In this document: one piece after another, positions 9,165 to 18,884 of the stretch
Layout: each line of letters opens with the position of its first letter
Position numbering within the stretch: position 1 is the stretch's first letter
DNA from: Haematobacter massiliensis
GTDB lineage: Bacteria; Pseudomonadota; Alphaproteobacteria; Rhodobacterales; Rhodobacteraceae
Direction of reading: 5' to 3'
Assembly (NCBI RefSeq): GCF_000740795.1
Contig: NZ_JGYG01000002.1
Span: 186,001 to 250,000, forward strand
DNA: 64,000 bases
Notes under the pieces: model-generated
What the model was told of the DNA's origin: nothing
Databases searched by the model: none
The model's input: only the letters and a program-made list of their open reading frames with translations
Translations under genes and position numbers: made by a program

Positions 9165-9941
9165 TCAGGCGAAGGGATCGCGCGGGTATTCCACCCCGGT
9201 GAGGTAAAGGCCCTGTGGGGGGGAGACCGGTCCGCAGGCGGCCCTGTCCCGAGCCTCCAGGGCCTGCGTCACATCTTGCGGCGTCCAGCCGCCTGCACCC
9301 ACGCGCTCCAGCGTCCCCACCATGGAACGGACCTGATTGTGCAGGAAGCTTCTTGCGCGGAGGTGGAAACGGTATTCCGTCCCGCCGGGATAAGGCAGCA
9401 CCTCCAGATCGAACTGGTCCAGTGTCTTGACCGGCGAATTCGCCTGGCAGAGCGTGGAGCGGAAGGTGGTGAAGTCGTGGCGTCCGACCAGCCGCGCGGC
9501 CCCCGCCCGCATTCTCTCCGCGTCCAGCTCCTGCCGGACCTGCCACACCAGCCCCGCGTCATGGGTGACGGGCGCACGCCGGGAAACGAGGCGGAAGGTG
9601 TAGCGCCGCTCGAGGGCGGAGAAGCGGGCATGGAAATCCCCGGCGACCGCCGCGACCGCCACGACGGCTACCGGGGCAGGCTTCAGGTGGTGGTTTAGCG
9701 CCTCCATCAGCCGGAACGGCTGCCACGCGCGTTCAAGGTCACAATGTGCCACCTGTCCTGTGGCATGAACGCCGGAATCCGTCCGGCCCGCCGCGCCGAT
9801 GCCCGGCGCCTCCGCCTCCAACCGACGGAGAGCGGTTTCCACCGCCTGCTGCACGGACGGCTGGCCGGACTGGCGCTGCCACCCGGCGAAAGGCGCGCCG
9901 TGATACTCGATTTTCAGGGCATAGCGTGGCATGCCCGCCAT
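9165..9941 (-). CDS. truA: tRNA pseudouridine(38-40) synthase TruA
   Basis: Isomerises uridines 38-40 in the tRNA anticodon arm to pseudouridine. The 258-residue protein has the hallmark [11 protein letters not shown] with catalytic Asp55, [19 protein letters not shown]-type N-terminus, and [15 protein letters not shown] near the C-terminus. The start may be the ATG at 9941 or the ATG three codons later at 9932, which matches the usual MPRY beginning. It is divergent from the YcjX-family gene. Confidence 0.95.
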   Translation of the reverse strand: MAGMPRYALKIEYHGAPFAGWQRQSGQPSVQQAVETALRRLEAEAPGIGAAGRTDSGVHATGQVAHCDLERAWQPFRLMEALNHHLKPAPVAVVAVAAVAGDFHARFSALERRYTFRLVSRRAPVTHDAGLVWQVRQELDAERMRAGAARLVGRHDFTTFRSTLCQANSPVKTLDQFDLEVLPYPGGTEYRFHLRARSFLHNQVRSMVGTLERVGAGGWTPQDVTQALEARDRAACGPVSPPQGLYLTGVEYPRDPFA

Positions 9942-10027
9942 GTGACCCCAAGCGGAGCGTTTCGCAAGCCCTACACAGCGCTCGGTTCCGGCCCTATGTT
10001 TGCAGAATACGCGAAAGGGAGCGGCAG

Positions 10028-11443
10028 TTGGTTCTTGGCAGGATTGCGGATGGCGTCTCGCGGAGCGTCGAATCTCTGGGCGCGACCGTATCGGAGGCGT
10101 TCTTCGAGCCTGTGATACGTCTGGGGGTTACCGGGCTGGCGCGGTCGGGCAAGACGGTGTTCATCACCTCGCTGGTGGCGAACCTGATGGATCGCGGGCG
10201 GATGCCACAATTCACCCCTGCCGCTTCGGGCGCGATCAAGGCTGCATGGCTTCAGCCGCAGCCGGACGATACGATTCCGCGGTTCGACTATGAGTCACAT
10301 ATTGCCGCGTTGAGCGGCGATAACCCGCGCTGGCCGGAGTCGACGCGCTCCATCTCTCAGCTCCGCCTGTCCTTCCGAGTGCAGCCGACGGGTTTGTTGG
10401 GCGCGATGTCGGGGCCGCGGACGGTGCATCTGGATATCGTGGACTATCCCGGCGAATGGCTGCTGGACCTCGGGCTGATGGACAAGACCTATGCCGACTG
10501 GTCCGCGGAAACCCTGCGGCGGCTCGAAACGCGGGAGGAGGGCCGCGCGTTTCTGGCCCTGCTCGATGGTACCGACGCAGGCCAGAAGTTCGACGAGCCG
10601 ACGGTGAAGACGCTGGCCGAATCCTTCACCGCCTATCTTCACACCGCGCGGGAGGCGGGCTTTTCCGACTGTACGCCGGGCCGCTTCCTGCTGCCGGGGG
10701 AGATGGCCGGCTCTCCGGTGCTAACCTTCGCCCCTCTCCGTCCCCCGGAGAAGGACGTGCGCGGCAGCCTCTGGCGCGAATGCGAGCGGCGGTTCGATGC
10801 CTACAAGCGGGAAGTGGTGAAGCCCTTCTTCCGTGACCATTTCGCCCGGATCGACCGGCAGGTGGTGCTGGTCGATGCCCTCGGTGCGATCCATTCCGGC
10901 CCGCCCGCGGTGGAGGATCTGCGGCAGGCGCTGGCCGATATCCTCGGCGCTTTCCGGCCCGGTCGAAACAGGTGGCTCACCTCGATGCTGGGTGGCAGAC
11001 GGGTGGAGCGGATCCTGTTCGCCGCGACCAAGGCGGATCACCTTCACCATTCCCAGCACCCGAGGCTCACCGCGATCATGGAGGCCCTGGTGCGGGAGGC
11101 GCGGGACCGGGCGGATTTTTCCGGCGCCCGCACTGCGGCCATGTCCATCGCCTCTATCCGTGCGACGGTGGAGGAGCGGATCGACTGGCGCGGCCAGATG
11201 CTGGACGCCGTGCGGGGAACGCTGCTCGGCTCGGGTCGGCAGGCGGCCTATTACCCCGGCGAATTGCCGGACGATCCCGCCCGGCTGCTGTCTCCCGCGC
11301 GGGAGGGGGTGAAGAAATGGCTGGATGCGGATTACGAGATCATGAACTTCGCGCCCCCCAGACTGCATCTGCGCCCCGGAGAGGGGCCGCCCCATATCCG
11401 CCTTGACCGCGCGGCGGAGTTCCTGATCGGAGACCGGCTGTGA
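10028..11443 (+). CDS. YcjX-family P-loop GTPase/ATPase (DUF463)
   Basis: A 471-residue cytoplasmic P-loop protein. Walker A GLARSGKT lies at residues 36-43, followed by [15 protein letters not shown], a Walker-B/switch region typical of YcjX. The family is linked to stress and phage-shock responses in enterobacteria, but its biochemical role is unclear. A TTG at 10028 preceded by AAAGGGAG fits both family N-termini and spacing; the open frame further upstream overlaps truA antisense and is rejected. It overlaps the next gene by GTGA, the usual YcjX-YcjF partnership. Confidence 0.85.
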   Translation: MVLGRIADGVSRSVESLGATVSEAFFEPVIRLGVTGLARSGKTVFITSLVANLMDRGRMPQFTPAASGAIKAAWLQPQPDDTIPRFDYESHIAALSGDNPRWPESTRSISQLRLSFRVQPTGLLGAMSGPRTVHLDIVDYPGEWLLDLGLMDKTYADWSAETLRRLETREEGRAFLALLDGTDAGQKFDEPTVKTLAESFTAYLHTAREAGFSDCTPGRFLLPGEMAGSPVLTFAPLRPPEKDVRGSLWRECERRFDAYKREVVKPFFRDHFARIDRQVVLVDALGAIHSGPPAVEDLRQALADILGAFRPGRNRWLTSMLGGRRVERILFAATKADHLHHSQHPRLTAIMEALVREARDRADFSGARTAAMSIASIRATVEERIDWRGQMLDAVRGTLLGSGRQAAYYPGELPDDPARLLSPAREGVKKWLDADYEIMNFAPPRLHLRPGEGPPHIRLDRAAEFLIGDRL

Positions 11444-12450
11444 GCGAGACCCCGCGCAAGGGCGTGCTGATCGAATATGCCGACGATGACCGGCCGGAAG
11501 TCACGCCCGCTTCCGCCCCGCCGATCATGGACGATCCGGACGCCGACCTTCCCAGCGGGCAGGCGATGCGGACGATGGCGGTGCTGGCCTCCAGCCGCCC
11601 CTCCCGGCTGGCGAAGTTCTTCTGGACGATGCTGGTCGCGCTGATCGGCTTTGTCGTGACGCTCGCCACATGGGATTACATCACCGGCCTCATCCAGCGG
11701 AACCCGACACTCGGGACCATCGCGATGGTGCTGGTCGGGCTGTTCTGTCTCGCGCTGTTGCTGCTCATCGCCAAGGAGTGGGTGGCCTATCTGCGTCTCG
11801 CGCGCCTTGATCACGTGAAGGTGGAGGTGGAAAAGGCGCTGGCCTCCGGCGATCTGTCCGCCGCGCGCAAGGTGGCCGACGACGTGGTTGCGCTCTACGC
11901 AGGCCGCCCCGAAATGCGCTGGGGGCGGGAGCGATATGCGGCCCGGCGGGAGGAACTGCTGGACGGCGACGGCCTCATCGATCTGGCGGAGGTGGAGGTG
12001 TTGGCCCCGCTCGACAACGCTGCCCGGCGGGAGGTGGAGGGAGCGGCCCGGCAGGTGGCCGTGGTCACCGCATTCGTCCCGCTGGCGTTGGCGGATGTGC
12101 TGACGGCGCTCGCCGCCAACCTGCGCATGATCCGCCGCATCGCGGAGATTTATGGCGGGCGGACCGGTTTCTTCGGAAGCTGGCGGCTCTTGCGCACCGT
12201 GCTGACGCATCTCGTGGCCACGGGCGCGGTCGCTGCGGGAGACGATCTGATCGAGCCGCTGGTCGGCGGGGGGCTTCTGTCCAAGCTGTCGCGCCGCTTC
12301 GGCGAAGGGGTGGTGAACGGCTCACTCACTGCGCGGGTCGGGGTTGCCGCAATGGAGGTCTGCCGCCCGCTGCCCTTCCGCCGCGCGCCGCGGCCCAAGG
12401 TGGCAAACCTCGTCAGCCGGGCGCTGACCGGGTTGTTCGACCGCAAGTGA
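11440..12450 (+). CDS. YcjF-family (UPF0283/TIGR01620) membrane protein
   Basis: A 336-residue protein with an acidic cytoplasmic N-terminus (about 1-60), two transmembrane segments around residues 62-82 and 86-110, and a long C-terminal domain with TGAVAAGDDLIEPLVGGGLLSKLSRRFGEG-like content (split here only as a description), ending in a family-typical NGSLTARVG segment. These are features of the YcjF/UPF0283 family, which is nearly always encoded directly after YcjX. The GTG start overlaps the ycjX stop by 4 nt. A joint role in envelope stress is inferred from the family. Confidence 0.82.
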   Translation: MSETPRKGVLIEYADDDRPEVTPASAPPIMDDPDADLPSGQAMRTMAVLASSRPSRLAKFFWTMLVALIGFVVTLATWDYITGLIQRNPTLGTIAMVLVGLFCLALLLLIAKEWVAYLRLARLDHVKVEVEKALASGDLSAARKVADDVVALYAGRPEMRWGRERYAARREELLDGDGLIDLAEVEVLAPLDNAARREVEGAARQVAVVTAFVPLALADVLTALAANLRMIRRIAEIYGGRTGFFGSWRLLRTVLTHLVATGAVAAGDDLIEPLVGGGLLSKLSRRFGEGVVNGSLTARVGVAAMEVCRPLPFRRAPRPKVANLVSRALTGLFDRK

Positions 12451-12465
12451 TCCGCAAGCCGGGTG

Positions 12466-12494
12466 TGGACGGGGCCGGTGAGCGGTTCTATAAG
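12466..12494 (+). promoter_or_regulatory. candidate promoter of ileS
   Basis: TGGACG at 12466-12471 and TATAAG at 12489-12494 are separated by 17 nt. The -10 matches five of six consensus bases. It lies about 130 nt before the ileS start in the only gap available. Confidence 0.5.
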
Positions 12495-12544
12495 CGCCCC
12501 ATGAATGCGAAGCTGGCACGCAATTTCCGAATTACCGGCCCGGC

Positions 12545-12562
12545 TCTCTGACCTGTCAGAGA
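12545..12562 (+). other. short perfect hairpin in ileS leader
   Basis: TCTCTGAC (12545-12552) and GTCAGAGA (12555-12562) are an 8-bp inverted repeat with a 2-nt loop, located within the predicted leader of ileS. It could be an operator or a leader stem-loop; no terminator T-run follows. Confidence 0.35.
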
Positions 12563-12622
12563 CGCCGGGGACATGGGTTTTCGACCCGCGCCGACATTCC
12601 CTCCTCTGACCGGACCGTTCCG

Positions 12623-15547
12623 ATGACCGATACGCCTGCCGAGACCGCCGACACCACCGCGGAGACCGTTGACTACCGCGACACCGTCTTCCTGCCGAAG
12701 ACCGAATTCCCGATGCGTGCGGGCCTGCCCGCGCGGGAGCCGGAATGGCTGGCCCGGTGGGAGCGGATCGGTATCTATGACCGCCTGCGGGAAAAGACGG
12801 GGCGCGCGTCCTTCGTGCTGCATGACGGCCCGCCCTATGCGAACGGGCATCTGCATATCGGCCACGCGCTGAACAAGACGCTGAAGGACTTCATCGTCCG
12901 CTCGCAGCAGATGATGGGCAAGGACAGCCGCTACGTGCCGGGCTGGGACTGTCACGGCCTGCCGATCGAATGGAAGATCGAGGAGCAGTACCGCGCGAAG
13001 GGCCTGAACAAGGACGACGTGCCCGTGGTGGATTTCCGCCGCGAATGCCGCCGTTTCGCGGAAGGATGGGTGGATATCCAGCGCGAGGAGTTCAAGCGTC
13101 TGGGCATCACCGGCAACTGGGCCGATCCCTACCTGACCATGGCCTACCATGCGGAGGCCGTGATCGCCGAAGAATACATGAAGTTCGTCATGAACGGCTC
13201 CGTCTATCAGGGATCGAAGCCGGTCATGTGGTCCCCGGTCGAAAAGACCGCGCTGGCCGAGGCGGAGATCGAGTATCACGACCACACCTCCCACACGATC
13301 TGGGTGAAGTTCCCGGTGGCTTCCGGCTCCGATGATCTGGCGGGCGTGCCTGTCGTGATCTGGACCACTACGCCCTGGACGATCCCGCAGAACCGCGCCG
13401 TGGCCTTCAACCCGGAGATCGCCTACGGTCTTTATGAGGTGAAGGAAGCCGCGGAGGACAACTGGGCGAAGCCCGGCGACCGTTTCTTGCTGGCCGACAA
13501 GCTGGCGGACAGCGTGTTCACTGCCGCGCGGATCGACCGGGCGGAGCGGTTGCGCGATGTCACGGCAGAGGAGCTGGACAGCCTGATCCTCTCCCACCCG
13601 CTCCGCGGTGTGGAGGGCGGCAAGGGCGAGTGGGATTACGACGTGCCCATGCTGCCGGGCGATCATGTCACTGACGATGCGGGGACAGGCTTTGTCCACA
13701 CCGCGCCCAGCCACGGCGATGACGACTATCAGCTCGGGCTGAAATTCGGCCTGCCGATGACCTACAACGTGATGGAAGATGGCTCCTACCGGGCCGACCT
13801 GCCGCTGTTCGGCGGGGAGTTCATCATCACGCCGAAGGGCAAGGAAGGCGGCGCGAACAAGGCTGTCATCGACAAGCTGGTGGAAGCTGGCGCGTTGATC
13901 GCGCGGGGGCGGATCAAGCACTCCTATCCGCATAGCTGGCGGTCCAAGGCCCCGGTTATCTACCGCAACACCCCCCAGTGGTTCGTGGCGATCGACAAGC
14001 CGCTGGACGACGGCAAGGGCACCTATGGCGATACGATCCGTCAGCGCGCCCTGACCTCCATCGAGGAACTGGTGACCTTCACGCCGGTGTCGGGGCGCAA
14101 CCGGCTGCACTCCATGATGGAAACGCGGCCGGACTGGGTCCTGTCGCGCCAGCGGGCCTGGGGCGTGCCGCTCACCTGCTTCGTGAAAAGGGGCGGGAAG
14201 CCCACGGATGCCGATTTCCTGCTCCGCGACGCGGAGGTGAATGCCCGCATCGTCGCGGCCTTTGAGGCCGATGGCGCGGATGTCTGGTTCGAGGACGGGT
14301 TCAAGGAAAAGGTGCTGGACGGCCTTTACGATCCGGCCGCCTACGAGCAGGTCAGGGACGTGCTGGACGTGTGGTTCGACAGCGGGTCCACCCATGCCTT
14401 CGTGCTGCGCGACCGGCCCGACGGCACGCCGGACGGCATCGCGGATCTGTATCTGGAAGGCACGGACCAGCATCGCGGCTGGTTCCACTCCTCCATGCTG
14501 CAGGCCTGCGGCACCATCGGGCGGGCGCCTTACCGGGGCGTGCTGACCCATGGCTTCACGCTGGACGAGAAGGGCATGAAAATGTCCAAATCGCTCGGCA
14601 ATACCGTGGTTCCGGCAGAGGTCATCAAGGAATACGGCGCCGATATCCTGCGTCTCTGGGTAGCGCAATCTGACTTCACCGTGGACCAGCGGATCGGCAA
14701 GGAAATCCTGAAGGGCACCGCCGACAGCTACCGCCGCCTGCGCAACACGATGCGCTTCATGCTCGGCAATCTCGACGGCTGGGACGAGGCGGAACGCATC
14801 GCGCCGGAGGAGATGCCGGAGCTGGAACGCTGGGTGCTGCACCGTCTCGCGGAGCTGGATGGCGAGGTTCGGCGCGGCTATGACGCCTATGACTTCCAGG
14901 GCGTGTTCCAGAAGCTGTTCCAGTTCTGCACGGTCGATCTGTCGGCCTTCTACTTCGATATCCGCAAGGACGTGCTCTACTGCGACGGCGTGGACAGTCT
15001 GCGCCGCCGTGCCGCGCGTACCGTGCTCGACATGCTGTTCCACCGTCTGGTGACATGGCTCGCTCCGGTGCTGGTCTTCACGATGGAGGATGTCTGGCTG
15101 TCGCGCTTCCCCGGCGAGGAGTCCTCCGTCCATCTGCAGGACTTCCCCGAGACGTCTGCGGCCTGGCAGGATGCCGCGCTCGCCCGCAAGTGGGAGGAGA
15201 TCCGCCGCGTACGCCGCGTGGTGACGGCTGCGCTTGAGATCCAGCGGCAGGAGAAGGTGATCGGCTCCAGCCTGGAGGCTGCTCCCGTCGTCCATGTGCG
15301 CAACCCGGATATGCAGGAGGCGCTGAAGGGCGTCGAATTCGCCGATGTCTGCATCACCTCGGAAATCTGGCTGACGACCGATCCGATCCCTGCCGAGGCG
15401 TTCCGCATGCCGGAGATCGAAGGCGTGGGCGTGGTCTTTGAACATGCGGACGGCGGCAAATGCGAGCGCTGCTGGAAGATTCTGCCGGATGTCGGCACCC
15501 ACAAGCATCCGGGCACCTGCGCCCGCTGCGATGCCGTGCTTGCCTGA
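12623..15547 (+). CDS. ileS: isoleucyl-tRNA synthetase
   Basis: Charges tRNA-Ile; class Ia synthetase of 974 residues. HIGH motif is at residues 78-81 (HLHIGHALN), KMSKS near 652-656, a large editing domain lies between (including the WTTTPWTIP motif), and a C-terminal zinc knuckle CERCW ... CARCD ends the protein. This places it in the bacterial zinc-containing IleRS type. Unlike in many Gram-negatives, lspA does not follow; a strong terminator does. Confidence 0.98.
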   Translation: MTDTPAETADTTAETVDYRDTVFLPKTEFPMRAGLPAREPEWLARWERIGIYDRLREKTGRASFVLHDGPPYANGHLHIGHALNKTLKDFIVRSQQMMGKDSRYVPGWDCHGLPIEWKIEEQYRAKGLNKDDVPVVDFRRECRRFAEGWVDIQREEFKRLGITGNWADPYLTMAYHAEAVIAEEYMKFVMNGSVYQGSKPVMWSPVEKTALAEAEIEYHDHTSHTIWVKFPVASGSDDLAGVPVVIWTTTPWTIPQNRAVAFNPEIAYGLYEVKEAAEDNWAKPGDRFLLADKLADSVFTAARIDRAERLRDVTAEELDSLILSHPLRGVEGGKGEWDYDVPMLPGDHVTDDAGTGFVHTAPSHGDDDYQLGLKFGLPMTYNVMEDGSYRADLPLFGGEFIITPKGKEGGANKAVIDKLVEAGALIARGRIKHSYPHSWRSKAPVIYRNTPQWFVAIDKPLDDGKGTYGDTIRQRALTSIEELVTFTPVSGRNRLHSMMETRPDWVLSRQRAWGVPLTCFVKRGGKPTDADFLLRDAEVNARIVAAFEADGADVWFEDGFKEKVLDGLYDPAAYEQVRDVLDVWFDSGSTHAFVLRDRPDGTPDGIADLYLEGTDQHRGWFHSSMLQACGTIGRAPYRGVLTHGFTLDEKGMKMSKSLGNTVVPAEVIKEYGADILRLWVAQSDFTVDQRIGKEILKGTADSYRRLRNTMRFMLGNLDGWDEAERIAPEEMPELERWVLHRLAELDGEVRRGYDAYDFQGVFQKLFQFCTVDLSAFYFDIRKDVLYCDGVDSLRRRAARTVLDMLFHRLVTWLAPVLVFTMEDVWLSRFPGEESSVHLQDFPETSAAWQDAALARKWEEIRRVRRVVTAALEIQRQEKVIGSSLEAAPVVHVRNPDMQEALKGVEFADVCITSEIWLTTDPIPAEAFRMPEIEGVGVVFEHADGGKCERCWKILPDVGTHKHPGTCARCDAVLA

Positions 15548-15575
15548 AGCGGGCGCGTAACGCGCGGGAAAATAC

Positions 15576-15601
15576 AAAGGGCGCGGTTTCCGCGCCCTTT
15601 T
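15576..15601 (+). terminator. bidirectional intrinsic terminator between ileS and pcs
   Basis: AAAGGGCGCGG (15576-15586) pairs with CCGCGCCCTTT (15590-15600) across a 3-nt loop, followed by T; the A-run on the 5' side gives a U-run on the opposite strand. It serves the convergent ileS and pcs genes. Confidence 0.9.
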
Positions 15602-15624
15602 GCATACCCCTCAACGAGTGCCGG

Positions 15625-16362
15625 TCAGGGCGGAGAGAAGCGCCCGGGCCGTTCCGTCATCTGCTGCACGATCCCGGCGAGCAGGAGATAGGCCGTGGTG
15701 ATCGCCAGCCCCCATTGCACAGCGCTGGAGGGCCAGAAATCCACCCAGGCGCTCCACCCGGCCAGTGCGACCCAGAGAAACGCCACCGGGCGTGTCAGCG
15801 CGGACCACCGCTTCGTCCGCATCGGGTGGACGAATTTCAGCGGCGCAAACATCAGCACCGCCAGAGCGATGACGATGGCAAGCACGATCCAGAAATCCGG
15901 CTTCAGCGCAAAGAACACCAGCACCACCATGTTCCAACAGGCGGGGAAGCCGGAAAAGGAGTTGTCCTTCGTCTTCATCCTGCTGTCCGCGAAATAAAGC
16001 ACGGAGGCGAAGTTGATGACGATAATCGCGCACCAGCCTGTCCATCCGGGCAGGATCCCGGAGGCAAAGAGCGCATAGGCCGGGATGAAGACATAGGTCA
16101 GGTAGTCGATGATGAGGTCGAGCAGCACCCCGTCGATGATCGGCGCCTTTTCCCGCACGTCGTAACGGCGGGCCAGCGGGCCGTCGATCCCGTCCACGAT
16201 GAAGGCAACGACCAGCCACAGGAACATGGTGTCCCATTTGTGGTCGACAGCCGCCAGCATGGCCAGCGTCGCCCAGATTGCGCCGGTGGCGGTGAAGAGA
16301 TGGACCATATAGGCGCGAGCGGTGGTGATCATGGCAGTCCCGTGACGTTCGCTACCGGTCAT
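15625..16362 (-). CDS. pcs: phosphatidylcholine synthase
   Basis: Inner-membrane enzyme that condenses choline with CDP-diacylglycerol to give phosphatidylcholine in one step. About eight hydrophobic segments are visible, and the CDP-alcohol phosphotransferase motif reads DGPLAR then G-x3-D-x3-D after twelve residues, the longer spacing known for bacterial Pcs rather than the eight of other family members. Start chosen at the ATG at 16362 with AGGGAA upstream (245 residues); a TTG at 16386 and an ATG at 16332 are alternatives. The gene implies use of host or environmental choline. Confidence 0.92.
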   Translation of the reverse strand: MTGSERHGTAMITTARAYMVHLFTATGAIWATLAMLAAVDHKWDTMFLWLVVAFIVDGIDGPLARRYDVREKAPIIDGVLLDLIIDYLTYVFIPAYALFASGILPGWTGWCAIIVINFASVLYFADSRMKTKDNSFSGFPACWNMVVLVFFALKPDFWIVLAIVIALAVLMFAPLKFVHPMRTKRWSALTRPVAFLWVALAGWSAWVDFWPSSAVQWGLAITTAYLLLAGIVQQMTERPGRFSPP

Positions 16363-17220
16363 CGCCCATATTTCCCTCGGGCGCAACGCCGGGACGCGTG
16401 CGAGGGCCTTCTCCCTCGTCTCATCCGGTGGGGAATGCCCGGCAGCGGGGCGCTTCGCTACTCTGCTTACGAGACATGTCGGAAAGGAAGGGGTGTGATC
16501 GGCGCTGGCTCGCGGGCGTCGGGAGGGGCTGGATCAGAGGAGGACGCGGGCTCGGTCGCTGCGTGACGCGCGATACGGCTCTGGCGGGCCATTTGTCTCT
16601 TTGATCCCACGGAAAGCGCTCATCGGCCGCCGGCAGATGTCGGCGGAGCGGCGCGCTTGCGGGAGGTTTCGCCGTGACCCACGCGGAAAGGGTTTGCGGG
16701 GCGCCCATGGCCCTCGCGAGCGGGTAGAACTCGGCGGAATCGGCGGCGATCATGCGGGACGGTTTGCGGAAGATTCGTTTCCTTCATGGGCGAGACATCC
16801 CGTCTGCGTCCATACGCAGAGGCAATAGGCTGCCGGCATCCGCACGCACTGGCTCATCTCCGACATGCGCCCCCGATCTACGCAGCTATGCCTCGTCGGC
16901 GCGATCAGGCCGCACCGCGATTACCCGACCGCAGAGGCGCGCGATCGCCCTCATTGACAAGAAAATCATCGCCGCTCGGGGCGAGAGGGAGCCGCCCCTT
17001 GTGTTTCGGCGCGCCGTCCAAGGCGCTGCTGGTGTCGGCGAATCGGTGCGAGGTGGTGGAATGTCAGGCTGACCCTCCGGCGGCCGGACGACTGTCTCGC
17101 ATGGAGACAGGGCAGTGTAGAAGCTGCCCCGTCCAGGCGCGCGCGCCTCCGCCGCCTCTTGCGGGGCCAGCCCTCTGCTGTCCGAGCAATCACCGCCCGA
17201 AAACGCCGCTTTTCCTTTGC
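16363..17220. other. gene-poor stretch, no supported gene
   Basis: About 860 nt between pcs and xerC. Open frames on both strands are short, arginine- and proline-rich, lack convincing ribosome-binding sites and resemble no family I recognise. The plus-strand frame from 16786 runs into the antisense of xerC and is discounted. The stretch could hold promoters, a small RNA or the decayed remains of a gene, but I see no positive evidence for any one of these. Confidence 0.6.
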
Positions 17221-18141
17221 TCAGGCCCGCGGATGAGTATTTTCGTAGACCTCCATCAGCCGCCGCGCATCCACGGCCGTGTAGACCTGCGTGGTGGAAA
17301 GCGAGGCGTGGCCCAGCAGTTCCTGTATCGCCCGAAGGTCGCCCCCCGCGTTCAGGAGATGCGTGGCGAAGGAGTGGCGGAGCGCATGCGGCGTGGCGGT
17401 TGCGGGCAGGCCCATCTGGTTTCTGACCCGTTCCATCGCACGGGCGATCAGGCCGGGGTTGAGCGGCCCGCCGCGCGCGCCCCGGAACAGAGGCTCCTCC
17501 GCTGGGACAGCAAAGGGAAGCAGGGCCACATAATCCGCCACCGCCTGCCGTGCCGCGGGCAGGACCGGAACAAGACGCTCCTTGTTGCCCTTGCCAATGA
17601 CGCGCAGCGTCTCGCCCAGCGGGGCATCGCGACGGCGCAGGGACAGCGCCTCGGAAATCCGCAGGCCACAGCCATAGAGCAGCGTCACCACGGCGGCGTC
17701 GCGGGCGCCGAGCCATGGCTCCTCATGCTGCACCTCCACCCGGTCGATGACGGAACGGGCCGCCTCCTCGCTCAATGGGCGGGGGAGGCGGGCCTTGAAG
17801 CGCGGCGGGCGGATGCTCAGGACCGCGGTCGGCTCGAACCCCTCACGCTCGGCCAGCCAGCCGTAGAACGTCTTGACCGCCGTGAGCGCCCGCGCAAGCG
17901 AACGGGCCGAAAGGCCGCGCCCGCGCTCATGCGCCATCCAGGCCCGCATGTCGGAGCCGGTAATCCGGGCGAGGGGGGCCAGACCTGCCGCGCCGCCGTG
18001 ATGGGTGGCAAGAAACGTGAGAAACCCCACCACATCGCTGCGATAGGCGATCACCGTGTTTTCCGCCGCGCCTTCCACCCCGCGGAGGCGGGTGAGCCAT
18101 TGCTCCAGTGCATCCCTGATCGCCGGGGAAAGCAGGCTCAT
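17221..18141 (-). CDS. xerC: tyrosine recombinase XerC
   Basis: Site-specific recombinase that, with XerD, resolves chromosome dimers at dif during division. The 306-residue protein has a SAM-like N-terminal domain (about 1-95) and a catalytic domain carrying the full set of residues: Arg161 (GCGLRISEAL), Lys184, His252 and Arg255 (HALRHSFATHLL), His278 (LLGHASL) and nucleophile Tyr287. The stop of the upstream DUF484 gene overlaps the xerC ATG by 4 nt. The gene context is chromosomal, with no attachment-site repeats or phage genes, which argues for XerC rather than an integrase. Confidence 0.93.
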   Translation of the reverse strand: MSLLSPAIRDALEQWLTRLRGVEGAAENTVIAYRSDVVGFLTFLATHHGGAAGLAPLARITGSDMRAWMAHERGRGLSARSLARALTAVKTFYGWLAEREGFEPTAVLSIRPPRFKARLPRPLSEEAARSVIDRVEVQHEEPWLGARDAAVVTLLYGCGLRISEALSLRRRDAPLGETLRVIGKGNKERLVPVLPAARQAVADYVALLPFAVPAEEPLFRGARGGPLNPGLIARAMERVRNQMGLPATATPHALRHSFATHLLNAGGDLRAIQELLGHASLSTTQVYTAVDARRLMEVYENTHPRA

Positions 18142-18821
18142 GCCAGCCAGCGGCGCATCATCCGCTCAAAGGCACCTGCCAGGAAGGTGAGGAGTTCCGT
18201 CCCGTGGCTCGACCGGAAATGATTGGCGTCGGAGGAGCCGAGGGCCAGCAGCCCCGGTAGCCGTCCAGGGCCGAGATCCAGCAAAAGCAGGGCTTCGGAG
18301 AGGATGGCCGCATCATCATAAAGCTCGCCCGAATCCTGAAGCGGCCGCAGCGTCACCGGTTTGGCGCGCCCGCGCCGCCCTGTGGAAACGTAGGCGTCGC
18401 AAAAGCCTGCGGGTGCGATCTTCAGGACGGGCAGGGGTCCGGGCGTTTCCGCCTCCACCTCCGCCTCGATCACAAGGCGCAGGCTGTCGAGGCGGAGAAT
18501 CTCGCGCGCTTCCTCCTGCAATATGGCGAGAAACTCACCGAAGTCCCCCGGCTCCAGCAGTTTCAGCACGGCGCGCTGCACGATCCGGGTGCCGGCGAGG
18601 TTGTCATAGGCGGCGGCGATGACGTGCCGATGCGTATCCTCGAGCCGGTCGAGTTCGGATTCGAGCCGCTCCATCGCGACGCTGCGCAGGTCTATCACAT
18701 TGGGACCGAGCGCGCGGTCATTCGCCGCGATGAGGGCGCGCATCAGATCCCTGTCTTCGAGAATGAGTTCCGGTTCCGCAAGAATACGTTCGCGCAGTTC
18801 CTGTGCCGTATTATCCGCCAT
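18138..18821 (-). CDS. DUF484 (GAF-like) family protein
   Basis: A 227-residue protein matching DUF484: N-terminal LRERILAEPELILEDRDLMRAL-type helix (given only as a description), a coiled segment around SELDRLEDTH, and a GAF-like domain ending GSSDANHFRSSHGTELLTFL. The family is commonly found directly upstream of xerC, as in pseudomonads. The function is unknown; a sensory or regulatory role is inferred from the GAF-like fold. The ATG at 18821 has GAGAGGGC upstream and an earlier start at 18875 is not favoured. Confidence 0.82.
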   Translation of the reverse strand: MADNTAQELRERILAEPELILEDRDLMRALIAANDRALGPNVIDLRSVAMERLESELDRLEDTHRHVIAAAYDNLAGTRIVQRAVLKLLEPGDFGEFLAILQEEAREILRLDSLRLVIEAEVEAETPGPLPVLKIAPAGFCDAYVSTGRRGRAKPVTLRPLQDSGELYDDAAILSEALLLLDLGPGRLPGLLALGSSDANHFRSSHGTELLTFLAGAFERMMRRWLA

Positions 18822-18884
18822 GGCTGCCCTCTCGGTTTTTGTGCCGACTATGGCGGTGCGGCGGGAGGGCGGCAACGCGGGCGG

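Noticed and set aside
9746-10027. An earlier start for the YcjX-family gene.
   Set aside because: The extension is antisense to truA and unlike YcjX N-termini; the TTG at 10028 with AAAGGGAG fits better.
12488-15577. Very long open frame antisense to ileS (about 1029 codons).
   Set aside because: Codon-mirror artefact of a strongly biased GC-rich gene; the ileS motifs on the plus strand are decisive.
16421-16753. Minus-strand 110-codon frame in the gene-poor stretch.
   Set aside because: Proline/arginine-rich, preceded by no ribosome-binding site and stops shortly upstream; no family recognised. It is kept only as part of the unexplained gap.
16752-17072. Plus-strand 106-codon frame in the gene-poor stretch.
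   Set aside because: Arg-rich, lacks a ribosome site and shows no domain pattern.
17221-18141. xerC as a sign of a mobile element or integrase.
   Set aside because: Its neighbours are DUF484 and housekeeping genes, no tRNA attachment duplication or phage genes occur; its sequence matches chromosomal XerC.
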